A stretch of 64,000 nucleotides of DNA, taken from Candidatus Saccharimonadota bacterium (GTDB lineage: Bacteria; Patescibacteriota; Saccharimonadia; Saccharimonadales; Saccharimonadaceae). Below the pieces are notes generated by a model. The model worked only from the letters and a program-made list of their open reading frames with translations. It searched no databases and was not told the origin of the DNA. The DNA is taken from contig JAUNOS010000001.1 in assembly GCA_030537075.1 (NCBI GenBank), positions 156,079 through 220,078 of the forward strand. The letters run 5' to 3'. Position 1 is the stretch's first letter. Each line of letters opens with the position of its first letter. Positions 1 to 8,392 of the stretch are shown piece after piece. Made by a program: the position numbers and the translations under genes.

Positions 1-30
1 AAAATTATACAGAACACGATATTAGTATTT

Positions 31-333
31 ATGATGGCTGTGGGTGCTGTCGCCGTTTTCATAGATGAGATTAACAACTTCCTGGTGGGCATTTCTCTTA
101 TAGGAATATCTGCTTTAGTTAGTTGTAGTATTTTAGCGATTAAACGCAAAGGTTTTCTTACATACACTATTATAGCCGCATGGCTTTTTATACCTACAAC
201 TTTTCTACTGGGTTTTCTTGGTATGTTTAACACAAATCTTGATAACTTTCTCGATTGGGCGAGGGTATGCTTTGCTGTTGGAGTGATAGCAATACCCCTT
301 ACGGGCGTTCACTTATTTAGAGTAAATCGCTGA
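31..333 (+). CDS. small multi-pass membrane protein, possibly 5'-truncated
   Basis: I do not recognise this 100-residue protein. Three hydrophobic segments are visible at about residues 18-37, 44-65 and 78-97, so it should sit in the cytoplasmic membrane. The reading frame is open back to base 1 with no stop. No ribosome binding site precedes the two adjacent ATG codons at 31 and 34, so the true start may lie outside the window. It ends 18 bases before a doubtful short frame and faces murF tail to tail. No function can be assigned. Confidence 0.55.
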   Translation: MMAVGAVAVFIDEINNFLVGISLIGISALVSCSILAIKRKGFLTYTIIAAWLFIPTTFLLGFLGMFNTNLDNFLDWARVCFAVGVIAIPLTGVHLFRVNR

Positions 334-351
334 GAGATTTGAGAGCACCTT

Positions 352-540
352 ATGCGAACACACAACGCTAAAGCCACCCATAATGAAATAATTGAACCTA
401 TACTCTACACCACTCGCAACGGCAGGTCGTCGCCTGGTGAAGATGAGGATCGGATTTATCTCTTCCGAAACACTAGAGCCAGCGAGCTAACGGGTGCTTT
501 GCGCGAAAAACGCCCGCTTTTTCTTCAGCCACTCCGGTGA
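352..540 (+). CDS. doubtful short ORF
   Basis: A 62-codon frame that follows the small membrane protein and runs 54 bases into the 3' end of murF on the other strand. It has no clear ribosome binding site, no domain and no recognisable motif, and its last third is antisense to murF. It may be chance. It is listed because it is the only frame filling the space between the two neighbours. Confidence 0.2.
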   Translation: MRTHNAKATHNEIIEPILYTTRNGRSSPGEDEDRIYLFRNTRASELTGALREKRPLFLQPLR

Positions 541-1773
541 TTGGCGGACGAGCTGCTGGCTGTCTGTTGGGCGTTTTAGGAGTGGCTTCAGGGCTTCTTC
601 GAGGTAGATGCCGCCCTGGGAGCCTTTAAAGAGAAAGATGGTATCTTTGTGGGCGAGTGCTTTGAGGAGGGAGATGGCCTCGGGGGCGGTGTCAAATGAG
701 GTAACGGTGCAGCCGCCAGCTTCGGCAGCTGGGGCGAGGTGGCGACGGGCATTTGGGCCGACAGTGATGACGTGGGCTAAGTGCTTCGGGTCGCAGAGGG
801 TGCCTAGGGCGCGATGTTCGGCCTCGGTGGTGTCGCCTAGCTCGTTCATGTCGCCGAGGACGGCGATTTTGGTGGCAGCGGGCAATTGGTACAGCGCCTG
901 CAGGGCTGAGCTCACGGCCAGCGGACTGGAATTGTACGAATCATCAATCAGTGTGGCGCCATTCATGCCTTCCAGGACATTCATGCGGCCCGGAACAGGG
1001 GTGAAGGCCTCCAGGGCGGTGATGACACTTTCGATGTCTAGCTCAAACTCCAGGGCCACTGCAGCGGCTCCAGAAGCGATGCGGAGCTGGTGGGGGGCGA
1101 CCACGGGCATGAGAAAGCTGCGCGAGGTCTGGTCGCCGCGCGTCAGGGTGCAGGTGTAGCCCTTGCCAGGGGTGAAAGTGCCGCTGATGTGGTACTCGGC
1201 ACCTGGCTCGGTGCTGTAGGAGATAACGCGCTCCGAGTCGGCGAAGGCGGCAAATTCGGGGCTGATGTCGTCGCGGTTATAAAGTGTGGTGACGCTGCGA
1301 GAGGAGAGGGCGAATTCTTCTTTGGCGACTGTTTCGAGATTGCCGAAAAATTCCATGTGCTCGGGGGAGATAGCGGTCACCACCAGGACGTCAGGGCGGG
1401 CGTAGCGGCCAAAGGTGGCCATTTCGCCGGGGTGGTCGATGCCGAATTCCTGGACGATGACGTTGATGTCGTGAAATTGTCCAGCGGCGCGGTAGGCGCG
1501 GCGAAGGGTGGTGATCCAATCGCTGATAGAGCGGGGATTTTGAGGCCCCTCTATGCCGAGAATTTCCAGTGGCGCGCTAAATTCGCTATTGCGATTACCT
1601 CTGTTGGTGCGGACTTTTTTGGCGCTAGAGAGGATATCGACAATGGTTGACTTGGTGGTGGTTTTACCGACACTGCCGACGACGGCCACCAGGCGGATAT
1701 GCGGGTTGGTGCGGAAAAAGCGCCGCATGATGCGCACCAGCACCCAAGCGATGAAAGATTTGAACAATGTCAT
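487..1773 (-). CDS. murF: MurF-like UDP-N-acetylmuramoyl-peptide ligase
   Basis: Cytoplasmic Mur ligase expected to add D-Ala-D-Ala to UDP-MurNAc-tripeptide, using ATP, for peptidoglycan synthesis. The P-loop GSVGKTTTKSTI lies near residues 33-44, followed by the Mur central-domain segment NRNSE and a C-terminal domain with GDMNELG. At 428 residues it is slightly short because the N-terminal substrate domain is reduced to a hydrophobic, arginine-rich stretch of about 30 residues. A -10 box TATAAT (complement of 1780-1785) sits 6 nt before the ATG, so the mRNA is probably leaderless. MurF rather than another Mur ligase is inferred from the overall pattern; the substrate is not proven. Confidence 0.85.
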   Translation of the reverse strand: MTLFKSFIAWVLVRIMRRFFRTNPHIRLVAVVGSVGKTTTKSTIVDILSSAKKVRTNRGNRNSEFSAPLEILGIEGPQNPRSISDWITTLRRAYRAAGQFHDINVIVQEFGIDHPGEMATFGRYARPDVLVVTAISPEHMEFFGNLETVAKEEFALSSRSVTTLYNRDDISPEFAAFADSERVISYSTEPGAEYHISGTFTPGKGYTCTLTRGDQTSRSFLMPVVAPHQLRIASGAAAVALEFELDIESVITALEAFTPVPGRMNVLEGMNGATLIDDSYNSSPLAVSSALQALYQLPAATKIAVLGDMNELGDTTEAEHRALGTLCDPKHLAHVITVGPNARRHLAPAAEAGGCTVTSFDTAPEAISLLKALAHKDTIFLFKGSQGGIYLEEALKPLLKRPTDSQQLVRQSPEWLKKKRAFFAQSTR

Positions 1774-1797
1774 GGGTTTATTATAGCAAGAGTGGGG

Positions 1798-2079
1798 CTA
1801 GTGTGCACGGAGTTCAGTGAGCTCCTTATCGGTCACGACGCGGCCTTCCACTAATTTCAGCGCTGTTTCACCGACGGCACGATGTTCACCGAGGAGCTTA
1901 TCAAGTTCCGCATCGCGGTTCGCCTTTGCCTCGTCATACAACCTCTGCGCCTTATCTGCTGGGTTCGGATAGCCCTGCCGTTCAGCGAGCCAGGTCAGCT
2001 CTACGACACCGAGGCTTGTGACAATTTGATCTGACGACCAACCATTCTCGGCGGCCTGCTGTGAAACGGGAATTTCCAT
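1798..2079 (-). CDS. hypothetical protein, 93 aa
   Basis: Small soluble protein, mostly helical and charged, with no family I recognise. It begins MEIPVSQQAAENGW and has a helical segment rich in Ala, Glu, Lys and Arg around residues 42-70. The gene is divergent from the 2138 gene. A -10-like TAATAT (complement of 2086-2091) stands 6 nt before its ATG. It stops 24 bases upstream of murF and could share a transcript with it, although murF has its own -10. Confidence 0.6.
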   Translation of the reverse strand: MEIPVSQQAAENGWSSDQIVTSLGVVELTWLAERQGYPNPADKAQRLYDEAKANRDAELDKLLGEHRAVGETALKLVEGRVVTDKELTELRAH

Positions 2080-2137
2080 ACCTCTATATTAGCATAAGTT
2101 ATATCATAAGTCAAGACCGACATGGTATAATACAGCT
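2080..2137. promoter_or_regulatory. divergent promoter region
   Basis: This 58-base gap holds two outward-facing -10 boxes. TAATAT on the minus strand (2086-2091) serves the 93-residue gene. TGGTATAAT on the plus strand (TATAAT at 2126-2131) serves the 73-residue gene. Each box ends exactly 6 nt before an ATG, leaving no room for a ribosome binding site. No convincing -35 is visible for the plus-strand promoter; the TGG extension may compensate. Confidence 0.6.
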
Positions 2138-2359
2138 ATGGAGAAGGAGATAGGCTGCCAGGAGCTGTGCAACCCCGCGAGCGGGGTATGCTTTCTGAAG
2201 GCGGCAATTGAACATCAAGTCGAGGCTATTGCTCGGGCGCAGAAAGAAGGAATTGATAGTGATAATCCTCAGCATGTGGCGTTGGCAGAGAAAGCCGGGG
2301 AACTACGTGACTGCCGTATGGTGCAGCTAGCACGGGCGGTGCTCGAGCTGAAAAATTAG
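2138..2359 (+). CDS. hypothetical protein, 73 aa, cysteine-containing
   Basis: Unrecognised small soluble protein with three cysteines in its first 20 residues (GCQEL, LCNPASG, VCFLK) and a fourth near residue 58, otherwise helical. The start is fixed by the -10 box 6 nt upstream. Its TAG stop (2357-2359) lies inside the left arm of the CIRCE operator of groES-groEL, so the HrcA site partly overlaps this coding region. No function assigned; the cysteines could bind a metal, but that is a guess. Confidence 0.6.
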   Translation: MEKEIGCQELCNPASGVCFLKAAIEHQVEAIARAQKEGIDSDNPQHVALAEKAGELRDCRMVQLARAVLELKN

Positions 2360-2382
2360 CACTCACGCTTGACGAGTGCTAA
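2356..2382 (+). promoter_or_regulatory. CIRCE operator (HrcA binding site)
   Basis: Perfect inverted repeat TTAGCACTC, 9-base spacer, GAGTGCTAA, identical to the CIRCE consensus. It is the known operator of the heat-shock repressor HrcA and lies directly upstream of groES-groEL. The right arm overlaps the -35 hexamer. hrcA itself is not in this window. Confidence 0.96.
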
Positions 2383-2398
2383 TTTGGTGCGGTACAAT
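2369..2398 (+). promoter_or_regulatory. groES-groEL promoter
   Basis: -35 TTGACG (2369-2374), 18-base spacer, -10 TACAAT (2393-2398). The CIRCE right arm begins in the -35 box, so bound HrcA would block the polymerase. The expected start of transcription is near 2405, which leaves a short leader with the GGAGG that precedes the groES ATG. Confidence 0.85.
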
Positions 2399-2430
2399 GG
2401 GGTTATTGCTAAGAAATGGAGGAAATTGCT

Positions 2431-2697
2431 ATGAATACACCTATCAAACCTCTGGGCGACCGCGTGGTAGCGGTGCGCGAGGAGGCGAAAACCCAGACCG
2501 CCAGCGGGCTGTACCTGCCGGATAGTTCCAAGGAGAAGCCGGTGATGGCTGAGGTGAAGGCGGTTGGCGCGGAGGTCAAGCAGGTGAAAGTGGGCGACAA
2601 GATCGTCTATAAGGAATATTCAACGACCGAGCTGAAGATTGATGGTACGGAATTTTTGATCGTCCGCGAAGAAGATATTTTGGCAACAGTAGCGTAA
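2431..2697 (+). CDS. groES: co-chaperonin GroES
   Basis: The 10-kDa lid of the GroEL folding chamber, a cytoplasmic heptamer. The family pattern is complete: IKPLGDRVV at the N-terminus, a mobile loop around TASGLYLPDSSKEKP, then VKVGDKIVYKEY and EFLIVREEDIL. The protein is 88 residues, slightly short of the usual 95-100. ATG 2431 is chosen because GGAGG lies at 2418-2422; an in-frame ATG at 2416 would overlap that site. First gene of the CIRCE-controlled operon, 18 bases before groEL. Confidence 0.96.
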   Translation: MNTPIKPLGDRVVAVREEAKTQTASGLYLPDSSKEKPVMAEVKAVGAEVKQVKVGDKIVYKEYSTTELKIDGTEFLIVREEDILATVA

Positions 2698-2715
2698 GAA
2701 AGGGAGTGTGAACAG

Positions 2716-4362
2716 ATGGCAAAGAAAGTATTTTACGATGATGATGCGCGCGCTCGCGTGCTTGGTGGCGCCGAGGCGCTGTATAACGCGGTCAAGGTGA
2801 CCTATGGGCCAAAAGGCCGCAATGTGGTGATCGCTAAGGGCTTTGGCGGGCCGACGGTGACGCATGACGGTGTGACGGTGGCTGAAGGCATTGAACTGCC
2901 GGAAAACGACGACGAGACGCTGGGCTATAAGGTCGGCGCTGATCTCATCAAGCAGGCGGCCAAGAATTTGAACAAGCAGGCCGGTGACGGCACCACGACG
3001 GTGACGGTGCTGACCTATGCCATCCTGAAAGAAGCTAACCGCTTGATCGCGGCGGGGCATAATCCAATGGAGCTAAAGCGCGGCATCGAGGAAGCAGGTC
3101 GTGAGATCGTCAAAGAGCTGAACGGCTTGGCGGAGTCAATTGAGGGCAAGTCTGAGCGCGTGGCGGAAGTGGCGACTATTTCGGCGGGTGATGCGGAAAT
3201 CGGTAAGCTGATCGCTGGCGTGATCGAAAAAGTTGGCAAGGACGGTGTGGTGACGGTCGAAGCTGGCCAGGGTCTGGAGCTGGAGGCTGAGGTGGTCGAG
3301 GGCTTTAGCCTGGATAAGGGCTGGGTCAGTCCATTCTTTGTCACCGACACGGGTCGGCAAGAGGCGGTGTATGAAAAGCCAGCCATCCTCATCACTGACA
3401 AGAAGATTTCAAGCGTGCAGGAATTCTTGCCGATGTTGGAAAAATTGGCGCAGAGTGGTAAGAAAGATGTGGTGCTGTTCGCTGATGATGTCGAGGGTGA
3501 GGCACTGAGTATTTTGGTGCTGAACAAGCTGAAGGGCGTGTTTAACACCGTAGCGGTCAAGGCGCCAAGCTTTGGTGACCGCCGTAAGGAAATTTTCCGC
3601 GATATCGCGGTGCTGACCGGTGCGACGGTGATTTCTGAGGAGCATGGCTTGACCTTTGAGAACGCTGGCCTAGAGGTGCTGGGTACGGCGCGTAAGGTCA
3701 TCGTCGGCAAGGATGAAACCACCATCGTTGAGGGCGCGGGCAAGCCATCGAGCGTCAAGGAGCAGATCGCGCAGATCAAGGCGCTGTCAGATAACGCCTC
3801 AAGCGAATACGAAAAAGAGCAATTCGACAAGCGCGCTGCGGCGCTGAGCGGCAAAGTGGCGGTCATCAAGGTCGGTGGCGCAACTGAGACTGAGATTGAC
3901 GAAAAGAAATTCCGCGTGGATGACGCCGTGGCAGCGACTAAGGCAGCTTTGGCCGAGGGTATCGTGGCCGGCGGTGGCGTCACTCTGGTCAATCTGTCAG
4001 AGGGCCTAAAGGTCAAGGGTGCAGACAGCGTATCGGCTGGGCGTCAGATTTTGAAGGATGCGCTGAAGCAGCCATTCCTGCAGATCATGAAAAATGCTGG
4101 TCTGAACGCCGATGCGCTCCTCGCGCAAGTCGAGGCTGGCAAGCCAGGGCAGGGCGTCAATGTCATGAAGCCTGAAGCGGGCCTGGTGGACGTCAAAAAA
4201 GACGGCGTCATCGACCCAGCGCGCGTCACCAAAGAAGCGGTGCAGAACGCCGTGTCAATCGCTTCAACGGCGGCAACCATGGGCGCACTGGTGGTTGATC
4301 TGCCAGAGCCAGAAGCACCGAGCGCTGGTGGCGGTATGCCTGGTGGCATGGGGATGATGTAG
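2716..4362 (+). CDS. groEL: chaperonin GroEL
   Basis: 60-kDa ATP-dependent chaperonin that folds cytoplasmic proteins with GroES. Signatures are intact: TYGPKGRNVVI near the N-terminus, the ATP-binding GDGTTT segment, the late family signature AEGIVAGGG and a C-terminal GGMPGGMGMM tail. The length of 548 residues is normal. AGGGAG upstream of the ATG gives the start. Transcribed with groES under CIRCE/HrcA control and followed by a hairpin terminator. Confidence 0.98.
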   Translation: MAKKVFYDDDARARVLGGAEALYNAVKVTYGPKGRNVVIAKGFGGPTVTHDGVTVAEGIELPENDDETLGYKVGADLIKQAAKNLNKQAGDGTTTVTVLTYAILKEANRLIAAGHNPMELKRGIEEAGREIVKELNGLAESIEGKSERVAEVATISAGDAEIGKLIAGVIEKVGKDGVVTVEAGQGLELEAEVVEGFSLDKGWVSPFFVTDTGRQEAVYEKPAILITDKKISSVQEFLPMLEKLAQSGKKDVVLFADDVEGEALSILVLNKLKGVFNTVAVKAPSFGDRRKEIFRDIAVLTGATVISEEHGLTFENAGLEVLGTARKVIVGKDETTIVEGAGKPSSVKEQIAQIKALSDNASSEYEKEQFDKRAAALSGKVAVIKVGGATETEIDEKKFRVDDAVAATKAALAEGIVAGGGVTLVNLSEGLKVKGADSVSAGRQILKDALKQPFLQIMKNAGLNADALLAQVEAGKPGQGVNVMKPEAGLVDVKKDGVIDPARVTKEAVQNAVSIASTAATMGALVVDLPEPEAPSAGGGMPGGMGMM

Positions 4363-4379
4363 AAATTACATCAAAAAGG

Positions 4380-4411
4380 AAACTCCTCGTCGGTAATTGC
4401 GGGGAGTTTTT
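4380..4411 (+). terminator. Rho-independent terminator of groES-groEL
   Basis: Stem AAACTCCTCG / CGGGGAGTTT (one G-T pair) with a 10-base loop, ending in a short T run, 17 bases after the groEL stop. Confidence 0.8.
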
Positions 4412-4435
4412 CATATGGCCTGTCATTGAGTGCGT

Positions 4436-4464
4436 AAAAAGCCCCGCCCGGAAAGGGCGAGGCT
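4436..4464 (-). terminator. Rho-independent terminator of the 4483-4974 gene
   Basis: Read on the minus strand: GCCTCGCCC, loop TTTCC, GGGCGGGGC and five T. It lies just after the stop of the convergent 163-residue gene and faces the groEL terminator. Confidence 0.88.
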
Positions 4465-4482
4465 AGGGAGCTTGTGTAGGGC

Positions 4483-4974
4483 TTATTTCTGCGACAAAAA
4501 GTCAATTTCCTTGATGATGTCGAGCAGCGCTTGAGCTTTGCGCGCTTCATCGGTGATGCTGGCGGCTGCCTCGTAGGCAGGGGCGATGAGGCTCTTGTCA
4601 TCGGTAGAACGCAGGAGTAGCAGGTAGGTATCAAACTTTTCCTCGGCAGAGACGTTCAGCTTGCCGACTAGTGGGCGCAGCTCGTTCAGTGCAGTCTGCT
4701 TGATGCTATCGAGCGCTGGGTCACCTGCTGGCGGCGTATCTTGGGCGGTCTCGACAGGGACCTCTACGGTCTTGGCTGATGGCGCGACCAGTGGTTCGAC
4801 GACGGGCTCGGGAGCGGCTGTGTCGTCACTTGGTGTGAGGATTGCGGGTGGCGGTGTGGTTGGCCCTGTAGTCTCTTCAAATTGTAAATTATCAGCCTCC
4901 TGGCCGACGCCGGCTAGTACTTTCGCCAGCTCTTGGTCGTCGCTGACTGATTGGACGTTATCTTGAATGTTCAT
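4483..4974 (-). CDS. hypothetical protein with Pro-rich linker and helical C-terminus
   Basis: 163-residue soluble acidic protein, family not recognised. Residues 1-30 are helical, about 31-85 form a Pro/Thr/Glu/Val-rich disordered linker, and 88-163 form a helical domain ending LLDIIKEIDFLSQK. The minus-strand leader has an AAGGGGTGGGG ribosome binding site before the ATG, and a TATAAT further upstream overlaps the pgi promoter region, so the two genes are divergent. It has its own terminator. No enzymatic motif is visible. Confidence 0.7.
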   Translation of the reverse strand: MNIQDNVQSVSDDQELAKVLAGVGQEADNLQFEETTGPTTPPPAILTPSDDTAAPEPVVEPLVAPSAKTVEVPVETAQDTPPAGDPALDSIKQTALNELRPLVGKLNVSAEEKFDTYLLLLRSTDDKSLIAPAYEAAASITDEARKAQALLDIIKEIDFLSQK

Positions 4975-5006
4975 TCCCCACCCCTTATCGTTTATGCTAG
5001 ATTATA

Positions 5007-5015
5007 TGTTATACT
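5007..5015 (+). promoter_or_regulatory. extended -10 promoter of the isomerase gene
   Basis: TG-T-TATACT (TATACT at 5010-5015). Transcription should start near 5022, after the in-frame ATG at 4951 and before the AAGGAGG at 5028-5034. This fixes the isomerase start at 5044. Confidence 0.6.
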
Positions 5016-5043
5016 GTACCACAGGAAAAGGAGGAATTTCAAG

Positions 5044-6084
5044 ATGCTTGACGACCAGAACGTGCTCGCACAGCGCGACCCAGGCGAAACTCGTATTGGT
5101 GCTGTAAATATCACAACACAAACAAGTTATGATGCAATTATCGAAGGTGAAGTGCCGACGGGGCAGCCCATCACTAGTGTGGTGCTGGCGGGCATGGGTG
5201 GCTCGGCGCTGGCGGCCGATATGGTGAAGGTCTTGGCGGCGGATCAGCTGACGGTACCGCTGGAGGTGGTGAAGGGATATCAATTGCCAAACCATGTTAG
5301 CGACAAGACATTAGTCCTTACTATCAGCCACTCAGGAAACACTGAGGAGACACTCAGCTGCTACCAGCAAGCGCGTGAGCGGGGCTGCCTTGTGGCGGCG
5401 ATGGCAACTGGCGGTAAGTTGTTCGCAGCGGCTGAGTCAGATGGTGTGCCGCGTGTTCGTATCCCGGGTGGCGCCCAGCCACGTATGTCGACGATATACC
5501 ATCTTCGCGGGTTGCTACGCCTGCTGGAGCAGTATGGGGTGATAGACGGTCGAATGTATCAAGAGGTGGAAGCGGCTGGCGAATGGCTGCGCGCTCACCT
5601 GGCGAGTTGGGCGGCAGAGGTACCGACGGCGGAGAATTATGCTAAACAGTTGGCGATGACGCTGGTGGGTAAGACACAGGTATTTTATGGTGGCGAGCTG
5701 ACTTGGCCCATTGCCTACAAGTGGAAAATTAGCTTTAACGAATCAGCCAAAAATGTCGCCTTCTGGAACCAATATCCAGAGTTCAATCACAATGAGTTCA
5801 TCGGCTGGTCGTCACACCCGGTCGAGAAGCCGTATGCGGTGGTGGATTTTCATAGTGACCTGGAGCGGCCGCGCATCACCGAACGCATGGAATTGACCGA
5901 CCGGCTGCTATCTGGGGTGCGGCCAAAGGCCGAGGTCATCACATTGCAGGGGGAGACACTACTGCAGCAATTTTTATGGGGCCTGGCACTGGGCGAGCTC
6001 ACCAGCATCTACGCTGGTATCCTGAACGGGGTGAATCCTGAGCCAGTCGAGCTGGTGGAGCGGCTCAAGAAAGAATTATCGTAG
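5044..6084 (+). CDS. bifunctional phosphoglucose/phosphomannose isomerase family protein
   Basis: 346-residue cytoplasmic SIS-domain isomerase expected to interconvert glucose-6-P or mannose-6-P with fructose-6-P. The SIS fold is seen in VVLAGMGGSALAADM, LVLTISHSGNTEETL and the later RMSTIYHLRGLL. A C-terminal segment with FNESAKN and EFNHNEFIGW matches the bifunctional PGI/PMI family (the conserved Glu and His regions). The start is set by the promoter at 5010-5015 and AAGGAGG at 5028-5034. Followed by a strong hairpin. The PGI/PMI assignment is by pattern; substrate preference is not visible. Confidence 0.9.
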   Translation: MLDDQNVLAQRDPGETRIGAVNITTQTSYDAIIEGEVPTGQPITSVVLAGMGGSALAADMVKVLAADQLTVPLEVVKGYQLPNHVSDKTLVLTISHSGNTEETLSCYQQARERGCLVAAMATGGKLFAAAESDGVPRVRIPGGAQPRMSTIYHLRGLLRLLEQYGVIDGRMYQEVEAAGEWLRAHLASWAAEVPTAENYAKQLAMTLVGKTQVFYGGELTWPIAYKWKISFNESAKNVAFWNQYPEFNHNEFIGWSSHPVEKPYAVVDFHSDLERPRITERMELTDRLLSGVRPKAEVITLQGETLLQQFLWGLALGELTSIYAGILNGVNPEPVELVERLKKELS

Positions 6085-6097
6085 CTACTCGCGAAAC

Positions 6098-6128
6098 AAA
6101 TACCCCCGAGGCGGTTCGGGGGTATTTT
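6098..6128. terminator. bidirectional hairpin terminator
   Basis: AAATACCCCCGA and TTCGGGGGTATTTT form a long stem between the convergent isomerase and ABC permease genes. A-rich and T-rich flanks on both sides allow it to work in both directions. Confidence 0.85.
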
Positions 6129-6141
6129 AGTGAGCGGTATG

Positions 6142-7359
6142 TTAGTAGTGCAGCGTCTGGATAGGGTCTTTGCGGGCTGCGCGCATGGCGGGGTAGATGC
6201 CAAAGATAGTGCCGATACCGAGCGAAATGCCGATAACAGTGAGCGCTGATTGCCAGGTGATAACAGGGGTGAAGGGAAGGTACATGCCAAGAACAATTGA
6301 CGTGCCGAGACCGATGGCATACCCGAGAAAACCGCTCAGTAGGCCGATGATGGCGGCTTCGATAAGGAATTGACCGACGATGGTGCGGTTGGTCGCACCG
6401 ACCGATTTGCGAATGCCGACTTCACGCTGTCGCTCGGCGACGCTGACGAGCATGACATTCGTGATGCTGATACCGCCGACCAAGAGTGAGATACCGGCGA
6501 TGATGGCGATAGTGATGGACACGGCGTTTATCAGATGTGAGCTCGGGCCAGTGATGGCGTTGCCGATAAGGATGTGAAAATCATCATTATCATTATGCTG
6601 GCGAGTGATGATGGGCTTGGCCTTGTCGATGATCTGCTGTAGCTCGGTGCCATTCTTGGCGGTGAGGGCGATTTGCTGGATCTGGGCGGTGTTTTGGGTG
6701 AGGCGCTTACTCTTTGATATCGGAAGGATGATAGAGCGGTTGAGGTCAACACCAAGGTAGTTGAGCGACGGATCGGCGTTATCAAGGATACCGACGACAG
6801 TAAAGGGCTGGTCGTGAATTTTGATAATATTACCCAGGGAGCGTTCGCTACCAAAGAGGTCAATGGACAGCTGTTTACTGATGACGGCGTTATCTGCCTC
6901 GTCGATGAACTGTCCTTCGAGCATCTTGAGGCCGGTCATCTGCGCGAGGTTGCCAGTGGTGCCGATGATGGAGGCGCGCTCAATTTTCCCCTTGCCATCC
7001 GGAGTGGTGATAGTAGCCTGAAGGCTGGCGAGCGGCGCGGCGCGGTTGTCGCTCACTTTAGCAAGTTCGCGCACATCCTGCTCGGTGAGGGTGTTGACAA
7101 GGTATGCACTCGAGCCGGACGATAGTGACAGCAACGAATCCGGCCGGGCTTCATGGCCAGAACGAATGAGGGCAGTGGTGTCGCTAGCTTTTGCTGCTTG
7201 CTTGCCAAAAAGGCTACCAGCGCCAGCCAGTAGCGACAGAATAATGGTGATACTGGCGATACCGACTGTGATGCCGAAAATCGACAAGTAGGTGCGCATG
7301 CGATTTGATTTGAGCGACTCGATAGCATTTTCAAAATGATTTTTGATCAATAGGCTCAT
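6142..7359 (-). CDS. MacB/FtsX-type ABC transporter permease
   Basis: 405-residue membrane subunit of a MacB/LolCE-like exporter. It has one N-terminal membrane segment (about 22-45, after SNRMRTYLSIFGI), an extracytoplasmic MacB core domain (about 50-270) and three C-terminal membrane segments (about 275-300, 325-350, 365-390), with the family segment AERQREVGIRKSVGA between the second and third. Its ATG overlaps the stop of the ATPase gene by 4 nt, so the two are translationally coupled. Such pairs export peptides or lipoproteins or work mechanically; the substrate here is unknown. Confidence 0.9.
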   Translation of the reverse strand: MSLLIKNHFENAIESLKSNRMRTYLSIFGITVGIASITIILSLLAGAGSLFGKQAAKASDTTALIRSGHEARPDSLLSLSSGSSAYLVNTLTEQDVRELAKVSDNRAAPLASLQATITTPDGKGKIERASIIGTTGNLAQMTGLKMLEGQFIDEADNAVISKQLSIDLFGSERSLGNIIKIHDQPFTVVGILDNADPSLNYLGVDLNRSIILPISKSKRLTQNTAQIQQIALTAKNGTELQQIIDKAKPIITRQHNDNDDFHILIGNAITGPSSHLINAVSITIAIIAGISLLVGGISITNVMLVSVAERQREVGIRKSVGATNRTIVGQFLIEAAIIGLLSGFLGYAIGLGTSIVLGMYLPFTPVITWQSALTVIGISLGIGTIFGIYPAMRAARKDPIQTLHY

Positions 7360-8333
7360 GCCTTTTTCTCCTTTTTCTTTTTCAGGAGGCGACGAGCTTT
7401 CTTCTCCTTGGCTGGCTTTTCCTTTGTGGAGGCTTGTTTTTTGGGAGGAGTTGACTCAGATTTGGCATTGTCCGCTTTCGCATCACTGATGTTCGCTTCA
7501 GTCGACTTTTCCGTCACCTTGTTCTCGTCAGTCGAATGCTCTGTCGCCTCCGGCTCTTTGGCCTCTTCCGCTGGTTCTTTTTGCTCTTCGACTTTCGGTT
7601 CGTTGTCCTCTTCTAGACGCTTGCGATACAGGGTGCGAGTGCGCTGCTCATCAGTATCGATACGCCCGTCCAGCATGCTGATCACGCGGCTGGCATATGA
7701 AAGTAGTTCGGGGTTGTGTGTGACCATGATGATGGTATTGCCACGACGATGGATATCAGCCAATTCTTCCATGATGATGTGACTACTCTTTGAGTCAAGA
7801 TTGCCAGTTGGTTCGTCTGCCAGGATGATCGACGGACTATTGACGAGAGCTCGGGCGATGGCCACCCGCTGCACCTGACCGCCAGACAGCTGGTGTGGCA
7901 GGTAGTATTCGCGTTCACCGAGGTGGAAATTACGCAAGATACGACTCGCTTCTTGGAGGCGCTTTGTCTTGCCGACGCCCTTATACGTCAGCGGCAGTGC
8001 CACATTATCGATAACCGACAGGCGAGGAATGAGATTGAAATGCTGAAAAATAAACCCAATATCGCGGGAGCGCAGCGTTGCGTGCTGCTGAGCAGTCAAG
8101 TCCTCCACCGATTCATTGTCAAGGTAGTATTCACCCTCTGAAGGGTGGTCAAGGAGGCCGAGGATATTAAGCAGCGTCGTCTTGCCACAGCCAGATGGGC
8201 CGACGATGGCGATAAATTCACCTTTTTGGACCTCCAGGTCGATGTTGTCGAGCGCAACATGCTCTGCGTCACCAAAACCAAAGCGCTTTGTAACGCCAGA
8301 CAATTTAATGCGCGGAAAAGAATTGTCGATCAT
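7356..8333 (-). CDS. MacB/LolD-type ABC transporter ATPase with charged tail
   Basis: 325-residue ATP-binding subunit. Walker A GPSGCGKTT (about 44-52), Q-loop FQHFNL, signature LSGGQVQRVAIARAL, Walker B IILADEPTGNLD and switch His in VTHN are all present. Residues from about 240 on are an unusual low-complexity Glu/Lys/Pro tail ending in KKKKEKK, absent from typical LolD or MacB ATPases and perhaps binding anionic partners. A TATAAT (complement of 8342-8347) lies 8 nt before the ATG. Forms an operon with the overlapping permease gene. Confidence 0.93.
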   Translation of the reverse strand: MIDNSFPRIKLSGVTKRFGFGDAEHVALDNIDLEVQKGEFIAIVGPSGCGKTTLLNILGLLDHPSEGEYYLDNESVEDLTAQQHATLRSRDIGFIFQHFNLIPRLSVIDNVALPLTYKGVGKTKRLQEASRILRNFHLGEREYYLPHQLSGGQVQRVAIARALVNSPSIILADEPTGNLDSKSSHIIMEELADIHRRGNTIIMVTHNPELLSYASRVISMLDGRIDTDEQRTRTLYRKRLEEDNEPKVEEQKEPAEEAKEPEATEHSTDENKVTEKSTEANISDAKADNAKSESTPPKKQASTKEKPAKEKKARRLLKKKKEKKA

Positions 8334-8392
8334 TCATCTTCATTATAGGCAAAAAAGGGCGATTCATGCAACCATAACGGGCAAGATTTTGT

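Noticed and set aside
3015-4016. 333-codon open frame antisense to groEL
   Set aside because: It lies wholly opposite a certain gene, has Ser/Thr-rich composition typical of reverse-complement coding, and no ribosome binding site.
4951-5043. Longer N-terminus for the PGI/PMI isomerase
   Set aside because: The promoter at 5010-5015 and the AAGGAGG at 5028-5034 both lie inside that extension.
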